Positions 1 to 5,704 of a DNA stretch of 8,950 nt are shown in pieces. The position numbers and the translations under genes are program-made. This stretch comes from CAZSXS01 sp964611385 (lineage in GTDB: Bacteria; Bacillota; Clostridia; Lachnospirales; CAYPQA01). Positions within the stretch are counted from its first letter, which is position 1. Every line of letters begins with the position of its first letter. Below the pieces are notes generated by a model, which was given only the letters and a program-made list of their open reading frames with translations, made no database searches and was not told where the DNA came from. The stretch is taken from positions 1-8,950 of the forward strand of contig CAZSXS010000111.1 of assembly GCA_964611385.1 (NCBI GenBank). Reading direction: 5' to 3'.

Positions 1-77
1 CCGCCACACAAAACAATAGAATTGATCAAGGCTGAATGAAGGCGGCTTAGAAAATATTTTAGAGATTGAATATAATG
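1..77. repeat. Intergenic palindromic repeat, copy A (left arm cut off by window edge)
   Basis: Positions 1-20 match 4031-4050 of the full copy C at 17 of 20 bases, sharing the core ACAAAACAATAGA. Positions 41-74 match the right arm of copy C (4056-4089) at about 26 of 34 bases by hand alignment. CCGCC (1-5) can pair with GGCGG (41-45), which is the inner stem of the element. Copy A carries about 17 extra bases in the loop compared with copy C. Its outer left arm would lie before the window. The differences are mostly transitions, as expected for an old repeat keeping its fold. No reading frame is present, so it would be a non-autonomous MITE-like or structural RNA/DNA repeat. Confidence 0.6.
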
Positions 78-135
78 TCCGTAGAATTTTGTCAGATTTT
101 GAAAGAATTTTGATTTACCAAATTTTTCCAATTAC

Positions 136-164
136 TTGAAAAAGCAAGTGAAAAAAGGTATACT
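136..164 (+). promoter_or_regulatory. Sigma-A promoter for the FAD-dependent dehydrogenase
   Basis: TTGAAA (136-141) and TATACT (159-164) are separated by exactly 17 bases. Transcription would start near 171, about 18 bases before the ATG, just ahead of the Shine-Dalgarno AAAGGA (175-180). A dyad ACTTG-6 nt-CAAGT (134-149) overlaps the -35 box and could be a repressor site, but it is short and may be chance. Confidence 0.7.
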
Positions 165-188
165 TCTTTACACGAAAGGAATAAAAAA

Positions 189-1838
189 ATGAATAAAACC
201 AATATCATCAAACTAGAAAACATAAAGCTGCCCCTTGCGCTCTCTGCTCACACTGATCCCTATCATCCGTCTGAACATTGGAGTCAAAGCAAGGAAGCAG
301 AGCTTAAGCGCTTAAAAGCCGAGGCCGCAAAACGACTAAGGATTTCACAAGATAAAATAAAAGAACTAAAAATAGTAAAAAAATCCCTGGATGCAAGGAA
401 GGAATTGACCTATGTTTATTCGGTAGAGGTATCTAAAGCGCAGTCATCCACTAAAAACAAAGCTGCCCTTCCGAGTGCTTCTGCCATCCCAGAAAGTTGT
501 TTCTCCATTCAAAAACCAAGTACCCAGCGTCGCCATCGGCCTGTAGTTGTCGGCAGTGGGCCAGCGGGATTGTTTGCGGCTCTATATTTAGCAGAAGCAA
601 GACTGGGTCCCATCCTCTTGGAACAAGGCAAGCCAGTAGAAGAAAGAAAAGAAGATGTATACCGTTTTTTCCAAAGCGGCGTTTTGGACCTACAATCCAA
701 TGTTTGCTTTGGCGAGGGAGGCGCTGGAACCTTTTCTGATGGGAAACTGAATACAGGGCTTAACGATGTTCGGATTCAACATGTTTTAAAAACCTTTATT
801 GAGGCGGGTGCCCCATCAGAGATACTGTACCTGGCCAAGCCCCATATCGGAACAGACAAGCTTATTGAAGTTGTGAAGAACATACGGGAACGGATCAAGG
901 TACTGGGGGGCGAATACCGCTTCGGTCATACCTTCGTAGGTTTTGAGGAAGAAAACAAAGCCTTGAAGTCCATACAGGTTTTGGACGAAAAGAAGTCACC
1001 CTATCAGCTTGAGACAGATATTTGTGTTCTGGCTATTGGCCACAGTGCCCGTGAAACCTATCAAATGCTGTATGAAAAAGGCGTGGGCCTGGCACCCAAG
1101 CCCTTTTCAGTAGGCGTTCGGATTGAGCATAGACAGGCAGATATCAACCAGGTTCAGTATAAGGACAGTCGGGCTGCCGCCCTGGTAGGCGCTGCCGACT
1201 ACAAGCTCAATGTACACCTTCCAAGCGGCCGGGGCGTTTACACCTTTTGCATGTGCCCCGGCGGCTTAGTGGTACCTTCCGCTTCGGAGAATGGGTTATT
1301 GTGTACAAACGGAATGAGTTATTATAGCCGGGAGGAAGCCAACGCCAACAGTGCGCTCTTGGTTTCCGTTTCCCCTGACGATTTTTATCATTCTTCTCCT
1401 TTAGATGGACTTGACTTTCAACGAGAGTTAGAAAGGAAGGCCTATTTACTGGGCGGCGGCTCCTATATCGCTCCGGCACAAAATGTAATAGACTTCCTGG
1501 AAAGCCGTGAATCAAAGGCCTTTGAGATCGCACCGTCTTATAAGCCCGGTGTTCGGGGTGCAGACCTTCACGAATGTCTGCCGAACTTTATTAGTGAGGC
1601 TTTGAAAGAAGCTTTACCGCTGCTTGATCAAAAGCTGAAGGGCTTTGCGTATAATTATGCAGTTCTCACGGCAGTGGAAAGCAGAAGTTCCTCGCCGGTA
1701 CGGATCACCAGAGGCCAAGACTATCATAGTAGCATTAAAGGCTTATTACCTGTCGGAGAGGGCTCCGGATATGCAGGAGGCATTATCTCTTCGGCGATTG
1801 ACGGGCTGCGTTGCGGGGAATTGATTCTCAGTCTCTAA
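189..1838 (+). CDS. FAD-dependent dehydrogenase, COG2509-type (function unassigned)
   Basis: This 549-residue protein looks like the widespread 'uncharacterised FAD-dependent dehydrogenase' family. An N-terminal segment (about residues 50-82) carries the family's KKSLDAR stretch. A Rossmann dinucleotide-binding motif GSGPAG follows at 122-127, then a glycine-rich CFGEGGAGTFSDGKL stretch near 173-187. A C-terminal FAD-contact motif GEGSGYAGGI lies near residues 524-533. There is no signal peptide or membrane segment, so it should be cytosolic. The substrate and electron acceptor of this family are not established. It is slightly longer than the roughly 520-530 residues I expect, partly through an N-terminal stretch around residues 20-40. 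The ATG at 189 has AAAGGA upstream and a promoter close by. It appears to be a single-gene unit, because ftsQ has its own promoter. Its last codons overlap repeat copy B. The family call is firm; the function is unknown. Confidence 0.88.
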   Translation: MNKTNIIKLENIKLPLALSAHTDPYHPSEHWSQSKEAELKRLKAEAAKRLRISQDKIKELKIVKKSLDARKELTYVYSVEVSKAQSSTKNKAALPSASAIPESCFSIQKPSTQRRHRPVVVGSGPAGLFAALYLAEARLGPILLEQGKPVEERKEDVYRFFQSGVLDLQSNVCFGEGGAGTFSDGKLNTGLNDVRIQHVLKTFIEAGAPSEILYLAKPHIGTDKLIEVVKNIRERIKVLGGEYRFGHTFVGFEEENKALKSIQVLDEKKSPYQLETDICVLAIGHSARETYQMLYEKGVGLAPKPFSVGVRIEHRQADINQVQYKDSRAAALVGAADYKLNVHLPSGRGVYTFCMCPGGLVVPSASENGLLCTNGMSYYSREEANANSALLVSVSPDDFYHSSPLDGLDFQRELERKAYLLGGGSYIAPAQNVIDFLESRESKAFEIAPSYKPGVRGADLHECLPNFISEALKEALPLLDQKLKGFAYNYAVLTAVESRSSSPVRITRGQDYHSSIKGLLPVGEGSGYAGGIISSAIDGLRCGELILSL

Positions 1839-1882
1839 AGCGCTTGTGGCGGCTTTGCAAAGCCTTATGGGACTGAGTGTAT
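1827..1882. repeat. Intergenic palindromic repeat, copy B (shortened, overlaps the upstream stop codon)
   Basis: Positions 1849-1882 match the arms of the full copy C. They agree with the reverse complement of its left arm at about 26 of 34 bases, including GCGGCT, TGCAAAG and GACTGAGT. CTCAGTC (1827-1833) inside the 3' end of the preceding gene pairs with GACTGAG (1871-1877), as the outer arms of copy C do. The central ACAAAACAATAGA core is absent, so this looks internally deleted. It contains a perfect 14-bp palindrome (1851-1864). No T-run follows, so it is not a classic intrinsic terminator, though it could fold in the 3' UTR. Confidence 0.5.
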
Positions 1883-1903
1883 CACTAAAAAACTTGAAAA
1901 TCA

Positions 1904-1975
1904 CTGAATACCATATTGACAAATTTAGGTCTTCCGCTTACAATTGACTACCATATAGATTTTTTAGCATACAAT
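1904..1975. repeat. Short imperfect direct repeat over the ftsQ promoter
   Basis: TACCATAT occurs at 1909-1916 and again at 1949-1956, 40 bases apart. Including the preceding bases, 11 of 13 positions agree (1904-1916 against 1944-1956). Each copy is followed by GA, a T-rich stretch with TTTAG and then TACAAT (1939-1944; 1970-1975), but the second copy is about 9 bases shorter. Only the first copy has a proper -35 with 17-bp spacing. It may be a small tandem duplication or a pair of protein-binding sites. Confidence 0.35.
1916..1944 (+). promoter_or_regulatory. Sigma-A promoter for ftsQ-ftsZ
   Basis: A perfect -35 TTGACA (1916-1921), a 17-base spacer and a -10 TACAAT (1939-1944) make a near-consensus promoter. 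Transcription would start near 1951, leaving a leader of about 100 bases before the ftsQ ATG at 2054. The ftsQ Shine-Dalgarno is a modest AGGG (2043-2046). No terminator-antiterminator or known riboswitch motif was recognised in the leader. Confidence 0.75.
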
Positions 1976-2053
1976 AAAATATAGTCAAAAAATTGCATTT
2001 TCCACCCTCAAGAAAGCTCATGAAGGCGTATTTGTAATCTGTAGGGTTATTAT

Positions 2054-2776
2054 ATGAAAAAAATATTTAATCTCTTTGTTATCGTTTTACTTATTGTTTT
2101 TGGTGCTGTTTTATTTGCCTCTTCTCAAACCTTCTTCATCAAACAGGTTGAAATCATTGGAAATAATCGTCTTACGGCAGGATTTATAAAAGAAACAACA
2201 GGACTCCATGTGCCAGTAAATATTTTTTCCTTTCACCAAGGGCGGGCTAAAAAAAATCTGCTCAAAAACACCTATATTGAATCAGTAAGCATCACTAAAA
2301 AACTGCCGGACACAGTCACAATCAACATAACCGAAAGGCATTTGAGCGGCTATATTGAGTACTTGAAAGGAACCTTTCTGTATTTGGATGACAAGGGCAG
2401 AGTACTGGAAGTTGCTTCCTACTATACGGAAAAATTACCGGTCGTCGTTGGATTAAAATTTGATGAAGTGACGGTTGGTAAACAATTAGAAGTTGAAAAT
2501 AAAAATGCGTTTCAAACGGTTATGACCTTATCACTCCTATTTAATAAATATTCACTTGAAAACGATGTTATTCGCGTTGATGTTTCTGATAGCTCGGACA
2601 TTCACATTTTTATTTATAACATTGATGTTTATTTTGGAAGTATATCCGATGCGGATGCAAAGATAAGATACTTAATAGCCATTCTGGAAAAGCTCCCAGA
2701 TGCGCAAACGAAAAAAGGTTTTTTGGACATAAGAGACTTTACGAGGACTCCACCCCGATTTAAGCTTCTAAGTTAA
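2054..2776 (+). CDS. ftsQ: Cell division protein FtsQ/DivIB
   Basis: This 240-residue bitopic membrane protein is a divisome scaffold, working with FtsB/DivIC and FtsL outside the membrane to control septal peptidoglycan synthesis. Residues 1-3 are a short cytoplasmic MKK, and about 4-24 form a hydrophobic membrane anchor. Residues about 27-95 read as a POTRA domain, starting at FFIKQVEIIGNNRL and ending near LPDTVTINITERH. The rest forms the beta domain, ending in KGFLDIRDFTRTPPRFK, which resembles the usual 'DLR...P.FK' close of the family. Its length fits Firmicute DivIB proteins with short cytoplasmic tails. ftsZ starts 25 bp downstream on the same strand, so the two are almost certainly co-transcribed. 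No ftsA lies between them, unlike the classical ftsQ-ftsA-ftsZ order. The family is clear from the domain layout and context, although primary sequence conservation is low. Confidence 0.9.
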   Translation: MKKIFNLFVIVLLIVFGAVLFASSQTFFIKQVEIIGNNRLTAGFIKETTGLHVPVNIFSFHQGRAKKNLLKNTYIESVSITKKLPDTVTINITERHLSGYIEYLKGTFLYLDDKGRVLEVASYYTEKLPVVVGLKFDEVTVGKQLEVENKNAFQTVMTLSLLFNKYSLENDVIRVDVSDSSDIHIFIYNIDVYFGSISDADAKIRYLIAILEKLPDAQTKKGFLDIRDFTRTPPRFKLLS

Positions 2777-2787
2777 TTTGAATACAT

Positions 2788-2804
2788 AGGAGGTCATTAT
2801 TTTG
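2788..2804 (+). promoter_or_regulatory. Strong ribosome binding site fixing a UUG start for ftsZ
   Basis: AGGAGGT (2788-2794) is a full-strength Shine-Dalgarno, followed by 7 bases and then TTG (2802-2804). No ATG or GTG lies closer to the start of the conserved FtsZ core. The reading frame from this TTG gives the short N-terminus MIDIATAQNRTAKIRVIG expected for FtsZ. Confidence 0.85.
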
Positions 2805-3983
2805 ATAGATATTGCAACAGCTCAAAATAGAACCGCAAAGATACGCGTAATTGGTGTGGGCGGCGGCGGAAATAACGCTGTCGATCGCATGGTTGAAGAT
2901 CAGGTTGCAGCCATTGATTTCATATCCGTTAATACCGACCATCAAGCCTTGGAGCGATCCAAGGCTTCTATAAGGATACAGTTAGGTGATAAGTTGACCA
3001 GAGGACTCGGTGCCGGGGGTGATCCGGAAATCGGGAAAAAGGCTGCCGAAGAATCTGCTGAGGAAATTGCAGCCGCTATCCAAGGTACGGACATGCTGTT
3101 TATCACTGCTGGTATGGGAGGCGGTACAGGAACGGGAGCTGCACCAGTCATTGCCGCCATCGCCAGAGAGCTGAAAATTTTAACCGTGGGTGTAGTCACA
3201 AAGCCCTTCGCTTTCGAAGGAAAACCCCGTATGAACAAGGCAAATTCAGGTATTTCTGAATTAAGAAAGTTCGTGGATACACTGGTCGTGATTCCCAACC
3301 AAAAGCTGTTGGAAATCATTGATAAAAACACCCCTCTTATGGATGCTTTCCGTAAGGCGGACGAGGTACTACGACAGGGCGTTCAGGGTATCTCCGATTT
3401 GATCTCAAAGCCGGGTATCATCAATCTGGACTTTGCAGATGTACATACCATCATGGCAAACAAAGGGGTTGCTCACATGGGTGTGGGCCGAGCTTCCGGC
3501 AAAAACAAAACCGAGGCGGCAGCAGAGCTTGCCATCAAAAGTCCTCTTCTGGAGACTTCCATCAATGGCGCAAAGAGTGTCCTTATCAGTATATCTGGGG
3601 ATGCTTCCCTGGGGCTTTTCGATACCAACACAGCGGCAGATATCATCAATACCTCCGTGGATCCGGAAGCAGAAATCATTTTCGGCACTTCTATTAATGA
3701 GGAATTGAGTGATGAGGTTATTATTACCGTCATCGCCACAGGTCTAGAGGACGACAAAATTTACGATGCTTCAAGGTTAGTCAATTCAACCGTCTCAACC
3801 GTCCGAAGCTCCAATATCATCTCTGTACCCAGCAAAGCTGCTGAACCGACTCCCCCCCCTGAGCCGCCAATAGTGGAGCCGGAAATTAAGCATGAAACTA
3901 AAAAACTAGCGCCCATCCGCGATATGGAAGGCGATCTTCCCTTTGACATACCCGTGTTTTTGCAAAGAAAAAGAGATAAATAA
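2802..3983 (+). CDS. ftsZ: Cell division GTPase FtsZ
   Basis: This 393-residue bacterial tubulin homologue polymerises at midcell into the Z ring. The nucleotide-binding loop GGGGNN is at residues 20-25, and the tubulin signature GGGTGTG is at 106-112. The T7 loop NLDFADV is at 208-214, with D210 and D213 completing the GTPase site of the neighbouring subunit. The globular core ends near residue 320. A proline-rich linker with PTPPPEPP follows, then the conserved C-terminal peptide DIPVFLQRKR at the very end, which binds FtsA, SepF and other partners. Translation starts at UUG behind a strong ribosome binding site. It is the second gene of a unit with ftsQ, and repeat copy C follows it. Because ftsA is missing here, the ring must be tethered by SepF or by an ftsA located elsewhere. 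All key residues are intact. Confidence 0.98.
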   Translation: MIDIATAQNRTAKIRVIGVGGGGNNAVDRMVEDQVAAIDFISVNTDHQALERSKASIRIQLGDKLTRGLGAGGDPEIGKKAAEESAEEIAAAIQGTDMLFITAGMGGGTGTGAAPVIAAIARELKILTVGVVTKPFAFEGKPRMNKANSGISELRKFVDTLVVIPNQKLLEIIDKNTPLMDAFRKADEVLRQGVQGISDLISKPGIINLDFADVHTIMANKGVAHMGVGRASGKNKTEAAAELAIKSPLLETSINGAKSVLISISGDASLGLFDTNTAADIINTSVDPEAEIIFGTSINEELSDEVIITVIATGLEDDKIYDASRLVNSTVSTVRSSNIISVPSKAAEPTPPPEPPIVEPEIKHETKKLAPIRDMEGDLPFDIPVFLQRKRDK

Positions 3984-4001
3984 ATCAAAGCGTTTTGAGT
4001 G

Positions 4002-4089
4002 TATACTCAGTCACGATAAGCTTTGCAGAGCCGCTGTACAAAACAATAGAGTTTAAGCGGCTTGGTAAATGTTTAGGAGACTGAGTATA
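4002..4089. repeat. Intergenic palindromic repeat, copy C (full length, MITE-like hairpin)
   Basis: The ends are perfect 11-bp inverted repeats: TATACTCAGTC (4002-4012) and GACTGAGTATA (4079-4089). Inside, AGCCGCT (4029-4035) pairs with AGCGGCT (4056-4062), and further pairs (4022-4026 with 4065-4069, 4018-4019 with 4072-4073) align in register without bulges. The whole 88 bp is therefore one symmetric imperfect hairpin around a loop of about 20 bases carrying ACAAAACAATAGA. Copies A and B in the two other intergenic regions share the arms, and A shares the loop core. It has no coding capacity. An obvious target-site duplication was not seen. It fills most of the ftsZ-tyrS gap and ends 5 bases before the tyrS Shine-Dalgarno. 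Confidence 0.7.
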
Positions 4090-4104
4090 GGATTGGAGAT
4101 AAAA

Positions 4105-5328
4105 ATGAGCATAATTAACACCTTAAACGAAAGAGGCTTCATTGAGCAGTATACCCACGAAAAAGAAATTCAAGAGCTTTTTGCTAAAGAAAAGGTAACG
4201 TTTTATATAGGCTTTGACCCTACCGCCGACAGCTTAACTGTCGGCCATTTTATGACCATCATGGCTATGGCGCACTTGCAGAGAGCCGGTCACAGACCGA
4301 TCGCTCTTGTGGGGGGTGGCACAGGTATGGTGGGCGACCCAACTGATAAAACCGAAATGCGCCGCATGATGACAAAGGATGAGATTCAATCTAATGTCAA
4401 CAAATTTAAGGAGCAGCTTTCCAAATTCATTGATTTTGAAGATGGCAAGGCCATCATGGTGGATAACGCTGAGTGGCTCCTGAATTTGGGTTACATTGAT
4501 TTTATCCGTACCTACGGCGTTCATTTTACTGTCAACCGTATGCTTTCGGCTGAGTGCTATAAAACTCGCATGGATAGTGGCTTGACCTTCTTCGAGTTTA
4601 ATTACATGCTGATGCAAGCCTACGACTTTTTGGAGCTGCAAAGAAGATATGGCTGCAAAATTCAGTTAGGCGGCAACGATCAGTGGTCGAATATTATCGC
4701 TGGTGTGGAGCTGATCCGGCGTGTGGAAAATAAGGATGCCTATGGCATGACCTTCAAGCTTTTGACCACGAGCGAAGGCAAAAAAATGGGAAAAACCCAA
4801 CAAGGGGCTGTTTGGCTTGACCCCAATAAAACCTCTCCTTATGACTTTTTCCAATATTGGAGAAATACCGACGACGCCGATGTGGAAAGCTGCTTAAAGC
4901 TCATGACCTTCTTGCCCATGGATGAGGTTAGGCGTTTAAGTGCCCTGCAAGGTAGTGAGCTGAATGCGGCTAAGGAAATTTTAGCCTACGAGGTCACGAA
5001 AGGAGTTCACGGCGTGGAAGCCGCTGATGCTGCCTTAAAGGCTGCAAAGGCTCTCTTTGGTGGCGCCGAATTAGACGGCTCCATTCCTACCAGCACCTTT
5101 AGCAAAGCAGAGTTTGAAGGTGGAATGAGTATCATTGAGCTTTTGGAAAAGACAAACCTGATTCCCTCCAGAGGAGAAGGCCGTCGCCTCATTACCCAAG
5201 GCGGTATCAAAATCAACGACGCGAAAATTGACAGCATTGAGCACCTGATCAAGCTGGAGGATTTCACGGATGGTAAGATTCTGATCCAAAAAGGCAAAAA
5301 AGTTTTCCATTCTGTTTGCATTCACTAA
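4105..5328 (+). CDS. tyrS: Tyrosyl-tRNA synthetase
   Basis: This 407-residue class I aminoacyl-tRNA synthetase charges tRNA-Tyr with tyrosine using ATP, in the cytosol as a dimer. The Rossmann catalytic domain opens with FYIGFDPTADSLTVGHF, whose VGHF (46-49) stands for the HIGH motif. QLGGNDQWSN (187-196) contacts tyrosine, and KKMGKT (226-231) is the KMSKS loop in the GKT form. A C-terminal S4 RNA-binding domain spans about 343-405. The ATG at 4105 is preferred because GGAG (4095-4098) lies 6 bases upstream and the protein starts like its relatives. An in-frame ATG at 4069 lies inside repeat copy C and has no good ribosome binding site. Many Firmicute tyrS genes carry a T-box leader, but the 121 bases upstream show no TGGNACCGCG box. 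The gene is complete. Confidence 0.96.
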   Translation: MSIINTLNERGFIEQYTHEKEIQELFAKEKVTFYIGFDPTADSLTVGHFMTIMAMAHLQRAGHRPIALVGGGTGMVGDPTDKTEMRRMMTKDEIQSNVNKFKEQLSKFIDFEDGKAIMVDNAEWLLNLGYIDFIRTYGVHFTVNRMLSAECYKTRMDSGLTFFEFNYMLMQAYDFLELQRRYGCKIQLGGNDQWSNIIAGVELIRRVENKDAYGMTFKLLTTSEGKKMGKTQQGAVWLDPNKTSPYDFFQYWRNTDDADVESCLKLMTFLPMDEVRRLSALQGSELNAAKEILAYEVTKGVHGVEAADAALKAAKALFGGAELDGSIPTSTFSKAEFEGGMSIIELLEKTNLIPSRGEGRRLITQGGIKINDAKIDSIEHLIKLEDFTDGKILIQKGKKVFHSVCIH

Positions 5329-5337
5329 AATTTTTAC

Positions 5338-5366
5338 TTGATAAGCGCTTGCTTATCTGTTAAAAT
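5338..5366 (+). promoter_or_regulatory. Sigma-A promoter for rpmB with an overlapping dyad
   Basis: TTGATA (5338-5343), a 17-base spacer and TAAAAT (5361-5366) form a good promoter. Transcription would start near 5373, about 23 bases before the rpmB ATG. A perfect 7-bp dyad GATAAGC-gctt-GCTTATC (5340-5357) spans the -35 box and most of the spacer, a position suited to an operator. It is not followed by a T-run, so it is unlikely to be a tyrS terminator. Confidence 0.65.
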
Positions 5367-5395
5367 AGCATAATAATTGAGTAGGAGGTGTAGTC

Positions 5396-5596
5396 ATGGC
5401 AAAATGTGAAATTTGTGAAAAGTCAATCCTTACGGGCAATCAAATCAGCATTACTCGTAGCCACGTTTCCGGTCGATCCAAAAGAACCTGGAAGCCTAAC
5501 ATAAAGAAGGTTAGAATTATTGAAAACGGAGCCGTTCGTGCGATTAAAATTTGTACCAGTTGCTTACGTTCCAATAAGGTTACTCGTGCTGTCTAA
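5396..5596 (+). CDS. rpmB: 50S ribosomal protein L28 (bL28), four-cysteine form
   Basis: This 66-residue basic protein is a component of the large ribosomal subunit. The N-terminus MAKCEICEKS, the following NQISITRSHVSGRSKRTWKPNI and the closing CTSCLRSNKVTRAV are typical of bL28. Two CxxC pairs (C4/C7 and C53/C56) mark the zinc-binding 'C+' version, as opposed to the cysteine-free paralogue that some bacteria use when zinc is scarce. The start is fixed by AGGAGGTG (5383-5390), 5 bases before the ATG. The gene has its own promoter and is followed 17 bases later by a strong terminator, so it is a single-gene transcript. The length is normal for the family. Confidence 0.97.
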   Translation: MAKCEICEKSILTGNQISITRSHVSGRSKRTWKPNIKKVRIIENGAVRAIKICTSCLRSNKVTRAV

Positions 5597-5612
5597 GTTT
5601 GCTTTTGAGCAT

Positions 5613-5657
5613 AAAAAAGTCCATACCCATTCGTTTCGAGTGGGTATGGACTTTTTT
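5613..5657. terminator. Bidirectional intrinsic terminator between rpmB and the xylulokinase gene
   Basis: Positions 5613-5633 pair with 5637-5657 over 21 base pairs with a single G-T wobble (5630/5640) and a TTT loop. The stem is flanked by six A on the left and six T on the right, so it gives a U-tract in either direction. It ends rpmB from the left and the minus-strand operon from the right. Confidence 0.93.
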
Positions 5658-5704
5658 ATTTGAAGTCTTTCTAAGCTACAGATTCCAATACTCCATACTT
5701 GCTC

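Noticed and set aside
1851..1864. 14-bp perfect palindrome as an intrinsic terminator for the dehydrogenase gene
   Set aside because: It leaves almost no loop when folded and has no T-run after it; it is better explained as part of repeat copy B.
2020..2037. Tiny leader peptide (ATG AAG GCG TAT TTG TAA) before ftsQ
   Set aside because: Five codons without a Shine-Dalgarno or an attenuator-like hairpin pair; most likely chance.
2942..3331. 129-codon open frame on the minus strand inside ftsZ, and similar long shadows in other genes
   Set aside because: They lie fully inside strongly supported genes, have no ribosome binding sites and resemble no family.
4069..4104. Upstream in-frame ATG that would add 12 residues to TyrRS
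   Set aside because: It lies inside the palindromic repeat, has no proper Shine-Dalgarno, and the added residues are unlike TyrRS N-termini; the ATG at 4105 has GGAG at good spacing.
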